A stretch of DNA of 43,197 bases from Prochlorococcus sp. AG-347-K17. GTDB lineage: Bacteria > Cyanobacteriota > Cyanobacteriia > PCC-6307 > Cyanobiaceae. A program made the translations under genes and the position numbers. The notes below the pieces were generated by a model that saw only the letters and a list, made by a program, of their open reading frames with translations, was not told the DNA's origin and did not search any database. Positions 26,889 through 35,842 of the stretch are shown here, piece by piece; position 1 is the first letter of the stretch, and every line of letters begins with the position of its first letter. Where the stretch lies: assembly GCA_003281385.1 (NCBI GenBank), contig QCCE01000012.1, positions 1 through 43,197 of the forward strand. Direction: 5' to 3'.

Positions 26889-27194
26889 ATGGAAGTATTA
26901 GTTATTATCACAACTGAATCAAGTAAAGCAAATGCTTCCCGAATGGCTAAATTACTAATACAAAATAAACTTGCAGCTTGTGTTTCGATAAAGCAAATTT
27001 TTTCAATATATGAGTGGGATGGTGATATTGAAGAAACTAAAGAGTTTGAAATCATAATAAAAAGTAAACCAGAATTTAAAGATAATTTAATTAAGTTCTT
27101 AAATAAAATTTCTACATATGATGTCCCACAAATTATTTACAAAAAATACTATTCTGAGAAGAAATATTATGATTGGATCAACAGGACTATTTGA
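26889..27194 (+). CDS. cutA: CutA-family trimeric protein (divalent cation tolerance)
   Basis: This 101-residue PII-like ferredoxin-fold trimer has ITTESSKANASRMAKLLIQN, LAACVSIKQIFSIYEWDGDI and YDVPQII with a C-terminal YDWI, all standard for CutA. The Cys in LAACV is conserved. A role in copper tolerance comes from E. coli; in cyanobacteria the function is uncertain. It is probably in an operon with cobK. It converges on the PfkB kinase gene without any gap. Confidence 0.92.
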   Translation: MEVLVIITTESSKANASRMAKLLIQNKLAACVSIKQIFSIYEWDGDIEETKEFEIIIKSKPEFKDNLIKFLNKISTYDVPQIIYKKYYSEKKYYDWINRTI

Positions 27195-28205
27195 TTAGAT
27201 TTCTTTTATTAACTCTTTCAAATCCACATTAGATCTAGATCCTAATTGTGTAATTATTTGCCCAGCACAAATTGAACCTATCTCTCCGCATTTTTTAAGA
27301 GAATAATTTTTTATTAATCCATGAATAAATCCTCCTGCATAAATATCTCCCGCTCCTGTTGTATCAATAATCTTCCCTTTCGTAATTGACTTAATTACTT
27401 CAATAACATTTTGGTTGATTATGAGAGAACCATTGCTACCTAAAGTCACTACGACTAATTCACATAAGGAAGAAAGGTCTCCTTGGCAATTTGTTAATTT
27501 ATCCTTTTTAAATAGACTCAACACCTCGGATTCATTACAAAAAACCATATCTACATAATTATTAATTAATTCTAAGAAACTCTCTCGGTGTCTATCTACA
27601 CAAAATGAATCAGACAAGGAAAGAATTATTTTTGTATTAGATTGTTTTGCAATTTGAGCGGCTTTAAGAAAAGCATTTTTAGCTAATTCGCTGTCCCATA
27701 AATATCCTTCTAAATACAAGTATTTACTTTCTTTAAGCACACTAAAATCCATGTCTTTTGGTTCAAACTCTATGGATGCTCCTAGGTAAGTGCACATAGT
27801 TCTTTGTGCATCAGGTGTAATCAAAATGATTGAATGAGCTGTTGCAGCACCTTCAATAGTTGGTGGAGTATTAAATATAGTTTTACTTTTTTTTATATCT
27901 TCAGAAAAGAAATCCCCAAAGTGATCATTTTTCACCCTTCCAATAAACTGCACATGATTACCTAATTCTGCTAAGCAAACAACTGTATTTGCTGAGGATC
28001 CTCCTGATATTTGTTTGATCACTTTGCAATTTTCTAACAATCTCTGGGATTCATCAGAATTAATGAGATTCATTGATCCTTTATCAAGACTATTTACCTC
28101 AAGAAACTCATCTTCAATATTTACAATAATATCTACTATTGCATTGCCCAGACCAATGAGATCAACCTTTTTATTATGTTCAACATGTCTAAAAGATCCC
28201 TTCAT
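27195..28205 (-). CDS. PfkB-family carbohydrate/nucleoside kinase
   Basis: The 336-residue ribokinase-fold kinase has the N-terminal GLGNAIVDIIV, the GGSSANTVVCLAELG glycine-rich motif, AQRTMCTYLGAS (which resembles adenosine kinase), and the catalytic-base motif TTGAGDIYAGGFIHGL. The arrangement fits adenosine kinase or another nucleoside kinase of the family better than a fructokinase, but the substrate is not certain. The position directly after purA on the same strand supports a purine-salvage role. The start is ATG at 28205. Confidence 0.85.
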   Translation of the reverse strand: MKGSFRHVEHNKKVDLIGLGNAIVDIIVNIEDEFLEVNSLDKGSMNLINSDESQRLLENCKVIKQISGGSSANTVVCLAELGNHVQFIGRVKNDHFGDFFSEDIKKSKTIFNTPPTIEGAATAHSIILITPDAQRTMCTYLGASIEFEPKDMDFSVLKESKYLYLEGYLWDSELAKNAFLKAAQIAKQSNTKIILSLSDSFCVDRHRESFLELINNYVDMVFCNESEVLSLFKKDKLTNCQGDLSSLCELVVVTLGSNGSLIINQNVIEVIKSITKGKIIDTTGAGDIYAGGFIHGLIKNYSLKKCGEIGSICAGQIITQLGSRSNVDLKELIKEI

Positions 28206-28220
28206 TAATTTTTGACAAAA

Positions 28221-29585
<1,365 letters not shown>

Positions 29586-29612
29586 TTACTTTTGAAAAGT
29601 AAATGAATTGTA

Positions 29613-30050
29613 TCAACTTTCTCTTAAAACCATTTTTTCAGCAAGAGAAAATTCTTTGGTTAAACGCTCCTTAAGTTTATCGGGTAAGGGTCTACTTGAA
29701 AAGTTTTTGTAATGACCTGCCATAGCATTTAATGCTGTTTGCATGGTGGTAAATGATTGTGTTTTATTCACCATCCCTCTATTTCTGTATCTTGAAATAT
29801 AGTCAGTTATAAGTGTAAGAGCCTCACTTCTAACTTCATCTTTATTTGGAGAATCTTTTGGAGTATCAACAGCTGTTTGTAGTGATTTAACAACAGAAAT
29901 TGTATCTTTTGTATAGTCACCTGTCATCGAGGTTTTTGCAGCATTAGATGGGGAACTAAATAGTGTAAAAACAAGAATTAAAGATATTGAAAAAGATATG
30001 GCTTTGACAAGATTTTTTAAAATAAATTTTGATGTCCATTTCAGTAACAT
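29613..30050 (-). CDS. psb27: Photosystem II assembly protein Psb27
   Basis: Psb27 binds CP43 on the lumenal side during PSII assembly and repair. The 145-residue precursor has a basic N-terminus, a hydrophobic signal (about residues 16-33, ending FTLFSSPSNAA, cleavage probably after A37 or A38), and the conserved mature part GDYTKDTISVVKSLQTAVD, SEALTLITDYISRYRN and MQTALNAMAGHY. It contains no Cys at the cleavage site, so, unlike Synechocystis Psb27, it should not be lipidated. It is 26 bp upstream of proS on the opposite direction of neither: both are on the minus strand. Confidence 0.93.
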   Translation of the reverse strand: MLLKWTSKFILKNLVKAISFSISLILVFTLFSSPSNAAKTSMTGDYTKDTISVVKSLQTAVDTPKDSPNKDEVRSEALTLITDYISRYRNRGMVNKTQSFTTMQTALNAMAGHYKNFSSRPLPDKLKERLTKEFSLAEKMVLRES

Positions 30051-30076
30051 AACTTAGCTCCCAAAAAAAATAAGCC

Positions 30077-31879
30077 TTAAGACTTTTTATTGTACATTAT
30101 TTCTGATTCGGAAATAAATGTTTCCAACAATTTATCAGTACTAATTTTAAAATTAGTATTATTTATTCTGCATAAAAGTTCTACTTTTTTATTAACAGAA
30201 TCTCTGCCAATAATTATCTGAAAAGGAATACCAATTAATTCCGCATCCTTAAACTTCACTCCAGCTCTTTCGTTCCTATCGTCAAGAAGGACATCAATTG
30301 TATTATTTAAAAAGTCGTTATAGATTTGCTCAGTTAGTTCTCTTTGAATAGGATCTTTTACGTTTGTCGGAATAATAATAACTTTAAAAGGAGAAATTTG
30401 GATAGGCCAACAGATTCCCTTTTGATCATGATTCTGTTCGATGGCAGCTTGAGCTATTCTTGTCACTCCAATTCCATAACAACCCATCCATAAATTTTTT
30501 AACTGACCATCCTTATCAGAGAACTTTGCATTTAATTTTTCACTATATTTTTGACCTAGTTGGAAAATATGTCCTATCTCGATACCTTTTTTTTCTTTAA
30601 GTTCCTCATCATCATCAATACTTATTTTATCTCCTTTTTTGGCATTCCTTATATCCCCAATAAAATAGTCTTTCGAAGTAAAAGAAAATTCTTGAAAAAC
30701 TTTATGGAAATTAACCTTATTCCCACCACTTACAAATTTTGAAAGGCCAGTTGCAGAATGGTCAAATATCCTTGTCCATTTTTTATCCCAATTAGAATTA
30801 GCTCTTATAGTTTTATTATCTAAATCTGGCCCAATAAACCCTAAGGGAAAATCAACTAGATTTTTTTCGATAGTATTTTTGTCTTCAATTTTTTTAAGAT
30901 TAAGGAGATTGAAATTATGTAGTTTATTGATGAAGTTAAAAAGCTTTACTTCATTAATGTGTTGATCGCCTCTTATGCATGCAAGAATTGGCACCTCAAA
31001 TTCACCTTCGAACTGTGCAAGGAATATTACAACCTTAATAATCTGACTAGCGTCTAAATTATTATTATTACAAACTTCTAGGATTGTTTTTTGTTGAGGT
31101 GTTTCCAACCACTCAGCAATATTATCTTTTAGTGGAATAGGTTGAGAGGGAATAGAAATAGCTTTTTCAATATTTGCAGCATAAGAACCACTTTGAGTAA
31201 ACAAAATGGAATCTTCTCCTGCATCAGCAGTGACCATAAATTCTTTGGAGGAGGCACCGCCAATTGCTCCACTATCAGCTTCAACCCCTACTGTTTGTAG
31301 TCCGCAAGATTTAAAAATATTTTCGTAAGCATTGCCCACTTTTTCATAGAAAGAAGCCAGATCGTTTTCTGAAGAATGAAAAGAATAACCATCTTTCATT
31401 ATAAATTCTCTACTCCTCATCAATCCAAACCTTGGCCTTATTTCATCTCTAAATTTTGTCTGAATTTGATAATAACATTGAGGTAATTGCTTATATGAGT
31501 TGATAGTTTCTGATGCAATACTAGTGATTACCTCTTCATGAGTTGGAGCTAAACCAAATTCTTTACCTTGTCTATCTTTGAGATTAAACATTATTCCTTC
31601 CCCTGCAGTATATCCTTCCCACCTTTCACTTTTTTTCCATAAATCTGCAGGATGAAGTTGTGGTAATAGTAATTTTGTACAACCAATACTATTAAGTTCT
31701 CTTTCTATTATTGCGGATATTTTTTCAATAACTCTAAGCATTATTGGCATGTACGCATAAATACCGCTGTTAACTCTGCGAATATAACCAGCTTTTAAAA
31801 GTAATTGATGTGAAATAATCTCAGCTTCAGAAGGTGTGTCACGAAGTGTCCCCAGAGGAAATGAGGTTGTCACGCGCAT
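30077..31879 (-). CDS. proS: Prolyl-tRNA synthetase
   Basis: Charges tRNA-Pro. It is about 600 residues counted from the ATG at 31879 (MRVTTSFPLGTLRDTPSEAE); the frame extends to a TTG at 31915, but the extra 12 residues are not family-like. Class II motifs are seen at IMLRVIEKISAIIERELNS (motif 1) and FRDEIRPRFGLMRSREF (motif 2). An inserted editing domain of bacterial type lies from about residue 190 to 370. The motif 3 region is CYGIGVTRIAQAAIEQ, followed by the anticodon-binding domain with DVLLDDRNERAGVKFKDAEL. All parts are complete. Confidence 0.95.
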   Translation of the reverse strand: MRVTTSFPLGTLRDTPSEAEIISHQLLLKAGYIRRVNSGIYAYMPIMLRVIEKISAIIERELNSIGCTKLLLPQLHPADLWKKSERWEGYTAGEGIMFNLKDRQGKEFGLAPTHEEVITSIASETINSYKQLPQCYYQIQTKFRDEIRPRFGLMRSREFIMKDGYSFHSSENDLASFYEKVGNAYENIFKSCGLQTVGVEADSGAIGGASSKEFMVTADAGEDSILFTQSGSYAANIEKAISIPSQPIPLKDNIAEWLETPQQKTILEVCNNNNLDASQIIKVVIFLAQFEGEFEVPILACIRGDQHINEVKLFNFINKLHNFNLLNLKKIEDKNTIEKNLVDFPLGFIGPDLDNKTIRANSNWDKKWTRIFDHSATGLSKFVSGGNKVNFHKVFQEFSFTSKDYFIGDIRNAKKGDKISIDDDEELKEKKGIEIGHIFQLGQKYSEKLNAKFSDKDGQLKNLWMGCYGIGVTRIAQAAIEQNHDQKGICWPIQISPFKVIIIPTNVKDPIQRELTEQIYNDFLNNTIDVLLDDRNERAGVKFKDAELIGIPFQIIIGRDSVNKKVELLCRINNTNFKISTDKLLETFISESEIMYNKKS

Positions 31880-31943
31880 ACAAAAAAAATCCTTAATGTT
31901 GTTTAATTTTATCAATTAAGATGTAAAAAAAATTTAAAGTGTC

Positions 31944-32032
31944 TTGAGTCCCTCAACGCGGCTAGTCTAAAAATATTGTTTCTGCTAACTTCTTCAGTAA
32001 TGAAGCTCAATCTTTTCTAAAAGTTCATTACT
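31944..32032. promoter_or_regulatory. Dyad-rich leader upstream of the small HTH gene
   Basis: In the 175-bp divergent gap between proS and the HTH gene, TTGAG-TCC-CTCAA (31944-31956) is a short inverted repeat next to a poor -10-like TAGTCTAAA (31963-31971). A 9-bp perfect stem AGTAATGAA/TTCATTACT (31996-32004 with 32024-32032) follows and encloses a second stem CTTTT/AAAAG. It ends 22 nt before the ATG at 32055. It could be an operator read by the HTH protein itself, an RNA leader structure or a terminator; the sequence does not decide. Confidence 0.4.
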
Positions 32033-32054
32033 ACAAAAGCATTTTCTTAAGTTT

Positions 32055-32405
32055 ATGGAAAATATAGATTCCAATATTTCTAGCGAAGAAGAATTAGTAG
32101 GTATTGATGAAGTTCAAAAATTCCTAAACAGATCGAGAGCTTCTGTTTATAGGTACACAAATACAGATTTAAGAAATCTAAACCCCAGTTTTAATCCAAG
32201 AAAATTAAATCCCGAATTTAGAACTGATCAAAAAGATCCTTTAAAATTTCATCCTAATGAAGTTGCAAGATTTGCAAAAGATATTTTAAGAATTAAGGAG
32301 GTTACTGTAGAGGTCTTTAATACACCCTCCTCCGCGGCTCAAAATATACTGGCGCAAATATTAGACGAACTAAAATCTATTAGGTCTTTGTTAGAAAAAG
32401 AGTAA
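32055..32405 (+). CDS. Small helix-turn-helix protein
   Basis: The 116-residue protein has an HTH-like N-terminal half: EELVGIDEVQKFLNRSRASV then YRYTNTDLRNLNP resembles MerR-type or excisionase HTH_17 motifs, with the recognition helix at about residues 27-37. The rest is RxLNPEFRTDQKDPLKFHPN with an amphipathic C-terminal helix (QNILAQILDELKSIRSLLEK) suited to dimerisation. It is small, basic and soluble. The target is not known; the dyad upstream is a candidate. It diverges from proS. Confidence 0.7.
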   Translation: MENIDSNISSEEELVGIDEVQKFLNRSRASVYRYTNTDLRNLNPSFNPRKLNPEFRTDQKDPLKFHPNEVARFAKDILRIKEVTVEVFNTPSSAAQNILAQILDELKSIRSLLEKE

Positions 32406-32503
32406 TCAAAAAGTCTCTAAATGAATGTTTTGATTTATTGACATTATGAATGTAGGATTAGAGATGTTTAATTATCTCCTTAATCTTTACCAATTAAGAG
32501 TTC

Positions 32504-32758
32504 TTGAGTTACACGAAATCAAAGCAGTTTATTCAAAGTAAATCAAGCGAAGAATCTCCTTATGGTTCTGCTCGAAGTGATTTTGAAAGAGATGATGATG
32601 ACCCTTTAAGTATAAGGAGTTTATCAACAACATCTTTAGGTATTATTTTTGCCTTTTTGACAATTTTCTTACCCTCAATAAGCATTTTAATTGGAAGACC
32701 TTTATCTCAAGGAGATGAGATAATTCATTACCACGATTTTAAAAAAGATGGACCTTAG
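32504..32758 (+). CDS. Small single-pass membrane protein
   Basis: The 84-residue protein has a soluble, Ser/Glu/Asp-rich first half (EESPYGSARSDFERDDDDP) and one transmembrane helix (about residues 45-66, GIIFAFLTIFLPSISILIGR), then a short tail. The start is a TTG at 32504, and no ATG is available nearby, so the N-terminus is uncertain. The stop overlaps the start of the downstream pyrophosphatase-like gene by 11 bp in another frame, suggesting coupled translation. I recognise no family. Confidence 0.6.
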   Translation: MSYTKSKQFIQSKSSEESPYGSARSDFERDDDDPLSIRSLSTTSLGIIFAFLTIFLPSISILIGRPLSQGDEIIHYHDFKKDGP

Positions 32759-33302
32759 TTCAATACCTCCATCTCCAATGAAGGGAATAGTAAATATTGT
32801 TGTTGAAATACCTGCAGGGAGCAGGAATAAATATGAATATTGCTCTGAGGCAGGAATAATGGCCTTAGACAGAGTATTGCATTCTTCAGTAAGGTACCCT
32901 TTTGATTATGGTTTTATACCAAATACCCTGGCTGATGATGGAGCTCCTCTTGATGCAATGGTGATTATGGACGAGCCTACTTTTGCTGGTTGTTTAATAA
33001 AAGCTAGACCTATTGGAGTTTTGGATATGCATGATTGTGGTGCTTATGATGGAAAACTTTTATGTGTGCCTATGGCTAATCCTAGACAGGCAAATATAGT
33101 GAGTATTAATCAAATTGCTCCAAATCAGCTTGAGGATGTTGCTGAATTTTTTAGGACAAGTAAAGGACTTGATGGAAGAACAGTTCAAATTGATGGTTGG
33201 AGGGATTTTGATGTAGTTGAAAATTTATTGAAAAGTTGTATGCCTCTAAAAAAGAAAAACTTTAAAGTACTTAAGAAATCAAATATTAGTAAATTAAATT
33301 GA
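32748..33302 (+). CDS. Family I pyrophosphatase homologue, active-site Asp replaced
   Basis: The 184-residue protein resembles the standard cyanobacterial Ppa throughout: IPAGSRNKYEY, ALDRVLHSSVRYPFDYGFIPN, IMDEPTFAGCLIKARPIGVL and DGKLLCVP. Its signature reads DDGAPLDAMV where active enzymes have DDGDPLD. The replaced residue aligns with E. coli D67, a metal ligand and the proposed general base, and the codon is GCT (one base from GAT). D65, D70, D97, D102 and K104 equivalents are kept. It is therefore likely to be weak or inactive in hydrolysis, with structural or regulatory value possible. It overlaps the ArsC-like gene downstream by TTGA. Confidence 0.85.
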   Translation: MDLSSIPPSPMKGIVNIVVEIPAGSRNKYEYCSEAGIMALDRVLHSSVRYPFDYGFIPNTLADDGAPLDAMVIMDEPTFAGCLIKARPIGVLDMHDCGAYDGKLLCVPMANPRQANIVSINQIAPNQLEDVAEFFRTSKGLDGRTVQIDGWRDFDVVENLLKSCMPLKKKNFKVLKKSNISKLN

Positions 33303-33655
33303 AAAAAATAATTTTTTATAGTTATTTAAAATGCTCTACGTGCCGAAAAGCTGCAAAGTGGCTTAAGAGCAAAGATTTTAAATTTCAGTTAATTGATATT
33401 GTAAAAGAACCTCCACTTGTTAATTATTTAAATCTAGCCTTAGAACAATACTCTGATGATAAGAAAAGGATTTTCAATACAAGAGGTAAAGCCTTTAAAA
33501 CTCTTGATCTTGATATTAATCGTTTGTCAAAGGAAGAAATTATTCAATTTCTTTTAAGTGATGGCAAATTAATAAAAAGACCATTTTTGATTTACGAAGG
33601 GAAAAAAGTAATATTGGGTTTTAATGAAATTGAATATGCAAAACAATTTATATAA
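33299..33655 (+). CDS. ArsC/Spx-family thioredoxin-fold protein
   Basis: The 118-residue protein has the ArsC-type active site YLKCSTCRKAAKWL near residues 9-22, a helical arm (ALEQYSDDKKRIFNTRGKAF) and a terminal LIKRPFLIYEGKKVILGFNE. The CxxC pair with the following RK pattern and the RPFLI motif fit the arsenate-reductase/Spx superfamily (YffB/Spx-like branch). The substrate or regulatory role is uncertain; nothing else of an arsenic operon is visible. The TTG start overlaps the previous stop (TTGA), so it is translationally coupled to the pyrophosphatase-like gene. Confidence 0.8.
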   Translation: MKKIIFYSYLKCSTCRKAAKWLKSKDFKFQLIDIVKEPPLVNYLNLALEQYSDDKKRIFNTRGKAFKTLDLDINRLSKEEIIQFLLSDGKLIKRPFLIYEGKKVILGFNEIEYAKQFI

Positions 33656-33672
33656 GTTTAGAAAATCAAGAC

Positions 33673-34344
33673 TTGATTAATCCTATGCCAAGTTCCATAA
33701 AAAGTTTTTTAAAAGAATGGGGTCTACTAATTCTATTAACTTTTTTTGTTTCTTCTTGTAGATCATTTTTTGCAGAACCACGTTATATCCCTTCTGGTTC
33801 AATGCTCCCAGAATTACAAATAAATGATAGGTTAATTATTGAAAAATTTTCGCTAAGAAACTCTTTACCAAAAAGAGGAGACATTGTTGTTTTTAACTCA
33901 CCTTACTCGTTTGACAAAAAATTAATTTCATCAAGATCTAAGCCTTTACCAAAAAAAAGATATTGTTTTTTTATGAGTTTTCCTCCAATATCGTTTATTC
34001 CTGGTTTGAGGGATCAAGCTTGCGATGCTTATATTAAAAGAGTGGTGGCCCTTCCAGGGGAAACTGTAAGTGTAAACTCTAATGGTGAATTAATAATAAA
34101 TAATAAATTAATTCCTGAACCCTATGTCTCCTACAAGTGCTCATTATCCCTATTTAATAATTGTGGTAAATTTGAAAATATAAAAGTGCCAGAAGATCAT
34201 TTTTTAGTTTTAGGTGATAATAGGGCAAATAGCTGGGATGGAAGATATTGGCCTGGAAGTAAATTTCTTCATAAAAAAGAGATAATTGGTAAAGCATATT
34301 TCAGATTTTGGCCTCTTAGTCAAGTTGGCTTTTTCAGTAAATGA
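33673..34344 (+). CDS. lepB: Signal peptidase I
   Basis: Membrane-bound serine protease cleaving signal peptides of exported proteins. Of 223 residues, the anchor helix is at about 16-28 (GLLILLTFFVSS), the catalytic Ser is S43 in YIPSGSMLPEL, the catalytic Lys is K122 in DAYIKRVVALPGE, and the conserved FLVLGDNRANSWDGRYWP follows. The start is TTG at 33673 with an ATG four codons later (33685), either of which is possible. A second lepB is common in picocyanobacteria and could lie elsewhere. It is transcribed in the same direction as the ArsC-like gene, 17 bp downstream. Confidence 0.93.
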   Translation: MINPMPSSIKSFLKEWGLLILLTFFVSSCRSFFAEPRYIPSGSMLPELQINDRLIIEKFSLRNSLPKRGDIVVFNSPYSFDKKLISSRSKPLPKKRYCFFMSFPPISFIPGLRDQACDAYIKRVVALPGETVSVNSNGELIINNKLIPEPYVSYKCSLSLFNNCGKFENIKVPEDHFLVLGDNRANSWDGRYWPGSKFLHKKEIIGKAYFRFWPLSQVGFFSK

Positions 34345-34397
34345 AGCCTTTCCCCTTACTCTGACTTTATCAAAATTAATTTTTAAAAAGGCTTAAT

Positions 34398-35726
34398 TTA
34401 AAGTGCTCCTGAAGCAGTTGAATCAAGTATTCCCCCAAGGTGTGTTGTAATGTTAAGAGCGCTAATCACAGGCGGCTTATTAGGATCATTAAAAAGATCA
34501 ATTATAGTTATGCCGCCATTACCCTGTTTTATTATCCAAATATTTGAATAATTAATCCCAAGGATATTACAAATTAGAGTTTTATTGACTGCATCATGAG
34601 CAACCATGAGGGTTTGATCATTATCCTTTTGAGATAAACAAATTTTATCAAAAGCTTCCACTGACCTTTCTGATACATCTTTTATACACTCACCTTCGGG
34701 CATTATTACTTCTTCAGGTTTATCATGCCAATTTTTTAGTAAAGCAGGCCACTCTTCTCTAATTTCTGCTTCCAATTTACCCTCCCATAATCCGTGACTT
34801 ATTTCTACGAGTGAATCTATTTTCTCAATTTTTAAATCTTTGTTATTTTGAAGGATTATTTGTGCAGTCTCATAAGGCCTATGCATTGAGCTTGAAAATG
34901 CCTTATTGAAAGAAATATTTCTCAAATATTCAAAAGTCTTTCTAGCTTGATCTTTTCCGTTTTCATTTAAAGGGATATCAATCTGGCCTTGAAATCTACC
35001 TTCTTTGTTCCAAGCAGTTTCACCATGCCTTATTAGAAATATTCTGGAATCTCCAATTTTATTTGGAATATTTTTGTTAAGATGGGAAGTCTGATTTAAG
35101 CATTCAATTTGAGTCTTAAAAGAGTTATTTTTCTTTGAAATATTGAGTATCGAGAAAGAAGCATTTTCTAATCTTAATTTTCTAAAACCTTGCTTAGGCT
35201 TTCCTAATAACAAGAGTATTAAACATCTGAGAATTGCATTATGTCCAACAACTAAAATATTTATATCATCTTTGTCTTGATAAATTTTTAAAATATCTTC
35301 TACAAAATTTGTTGCTTGAAAAAATAACTCTTGAATTGGTTTATAAGTTTTATTGTCATTTCTTTTTAAGATAAGATTTTCTGGATCATTTTTCCATATA
35401 GGGTAAATTTCTGGAAATTTATTTTTTATTTCATCAATTTTTAGACCAGACCACTCACCAAGATCCACCTCCAGCAAATTATCATCAAATAAAATATTTT
35501 GTTCTTTATTGAAAATCTTTTTAATTGTTTTTGCAGTCTCTGCCGCTCTCACAAGTGGGGAGGAATAGATTTTATCGAATTTTATTTTTGATAATGCTTT
35601 TCCTGCTTTTCGGGCTTGTTCGTATCCTTCATCAGTTAATAATGAATCGTCTGTTCTTCCTTGAATTAATCCTTTTGCATTGAAACTGCTTAGTCCATGC
35701 CTAACTAAAACTAATCGTATAGCCAT
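34398..35726 (-). CDS. Tandem histidine phosphatase (phosphoglycerate-mutase-like)
   Basis: The 442-residue protein contains two complete histidine phosphatase domains. The first (about residues 4-200) has VRHGLSSFNAKGLIQGRTDD and LVVGHNAILR. The second (about 228-430) has IRHGETAWNKEGRFQGQIDI and MVAHDAVNKTL. Both catalytic His (RHG and GHN/AHD) are kept, so both may be active. Such two-domain proteins in cyanobacteria include metal-independent phosphoserine phosphatases and gpmB-like phosphatases; a phosphoglycerate mutase role is not established. It converges on lepB. Confidence 0.85.
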   Translation of the reverse strand: MAIRLVLVRHGLSSFNAKGLIQGRTDDSLLTDEGYEQARKAGKALSKIKFDKIYSSPLVRAAETAKTIKKIFNKEQNILFDDNLLEVDLGEWSGLKIDEIKNKFPEIYPIWKNDPENLILKRNDNKTYKPIQELFFQATNFVEDILKIYQDKDDINILVVGHNAILRCLILLLLGKPKQGFRKLRLENASFSILNISKKNNSFKTQIECLNQTSHLNKNIPNKIGDSRIFLIRHGETAWNKEGRFQGQIDIPLNENGKDQARKTFEYLRNISFNKAFSSSMHRPYETAQIILQNNKDLKIEKIDSLVEISHGLWEGKLEAEIREEWPALLKNWHDKPEEVIMPEGECIKDVSERSVEAFDKICLSQKDNDQTLMVAHDAVNKTLICNILGINYSNIWIIKQGNGGITIIDLFNDPNKPPVISALNITTHLGGILDSTASGAL

Positions 35727-35842
35727 TATATAAATTTGAAGATTAAGATAATTTAATCATCTCATGGCGTGATTAAATTAGATACAAAATATAAGGAACT
35801 TCAATGATAACTAAGTATAGTTTTCATTAATATAATTAATTT

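Noticed and set aside
34344..34394. AAGCCTTT/AAAGGCTT repeat between lepB and the tandem phosphatase
   Set aside because: The loop would be 35 nt and there is no T-run after either arm, so I do not call it a terminator.
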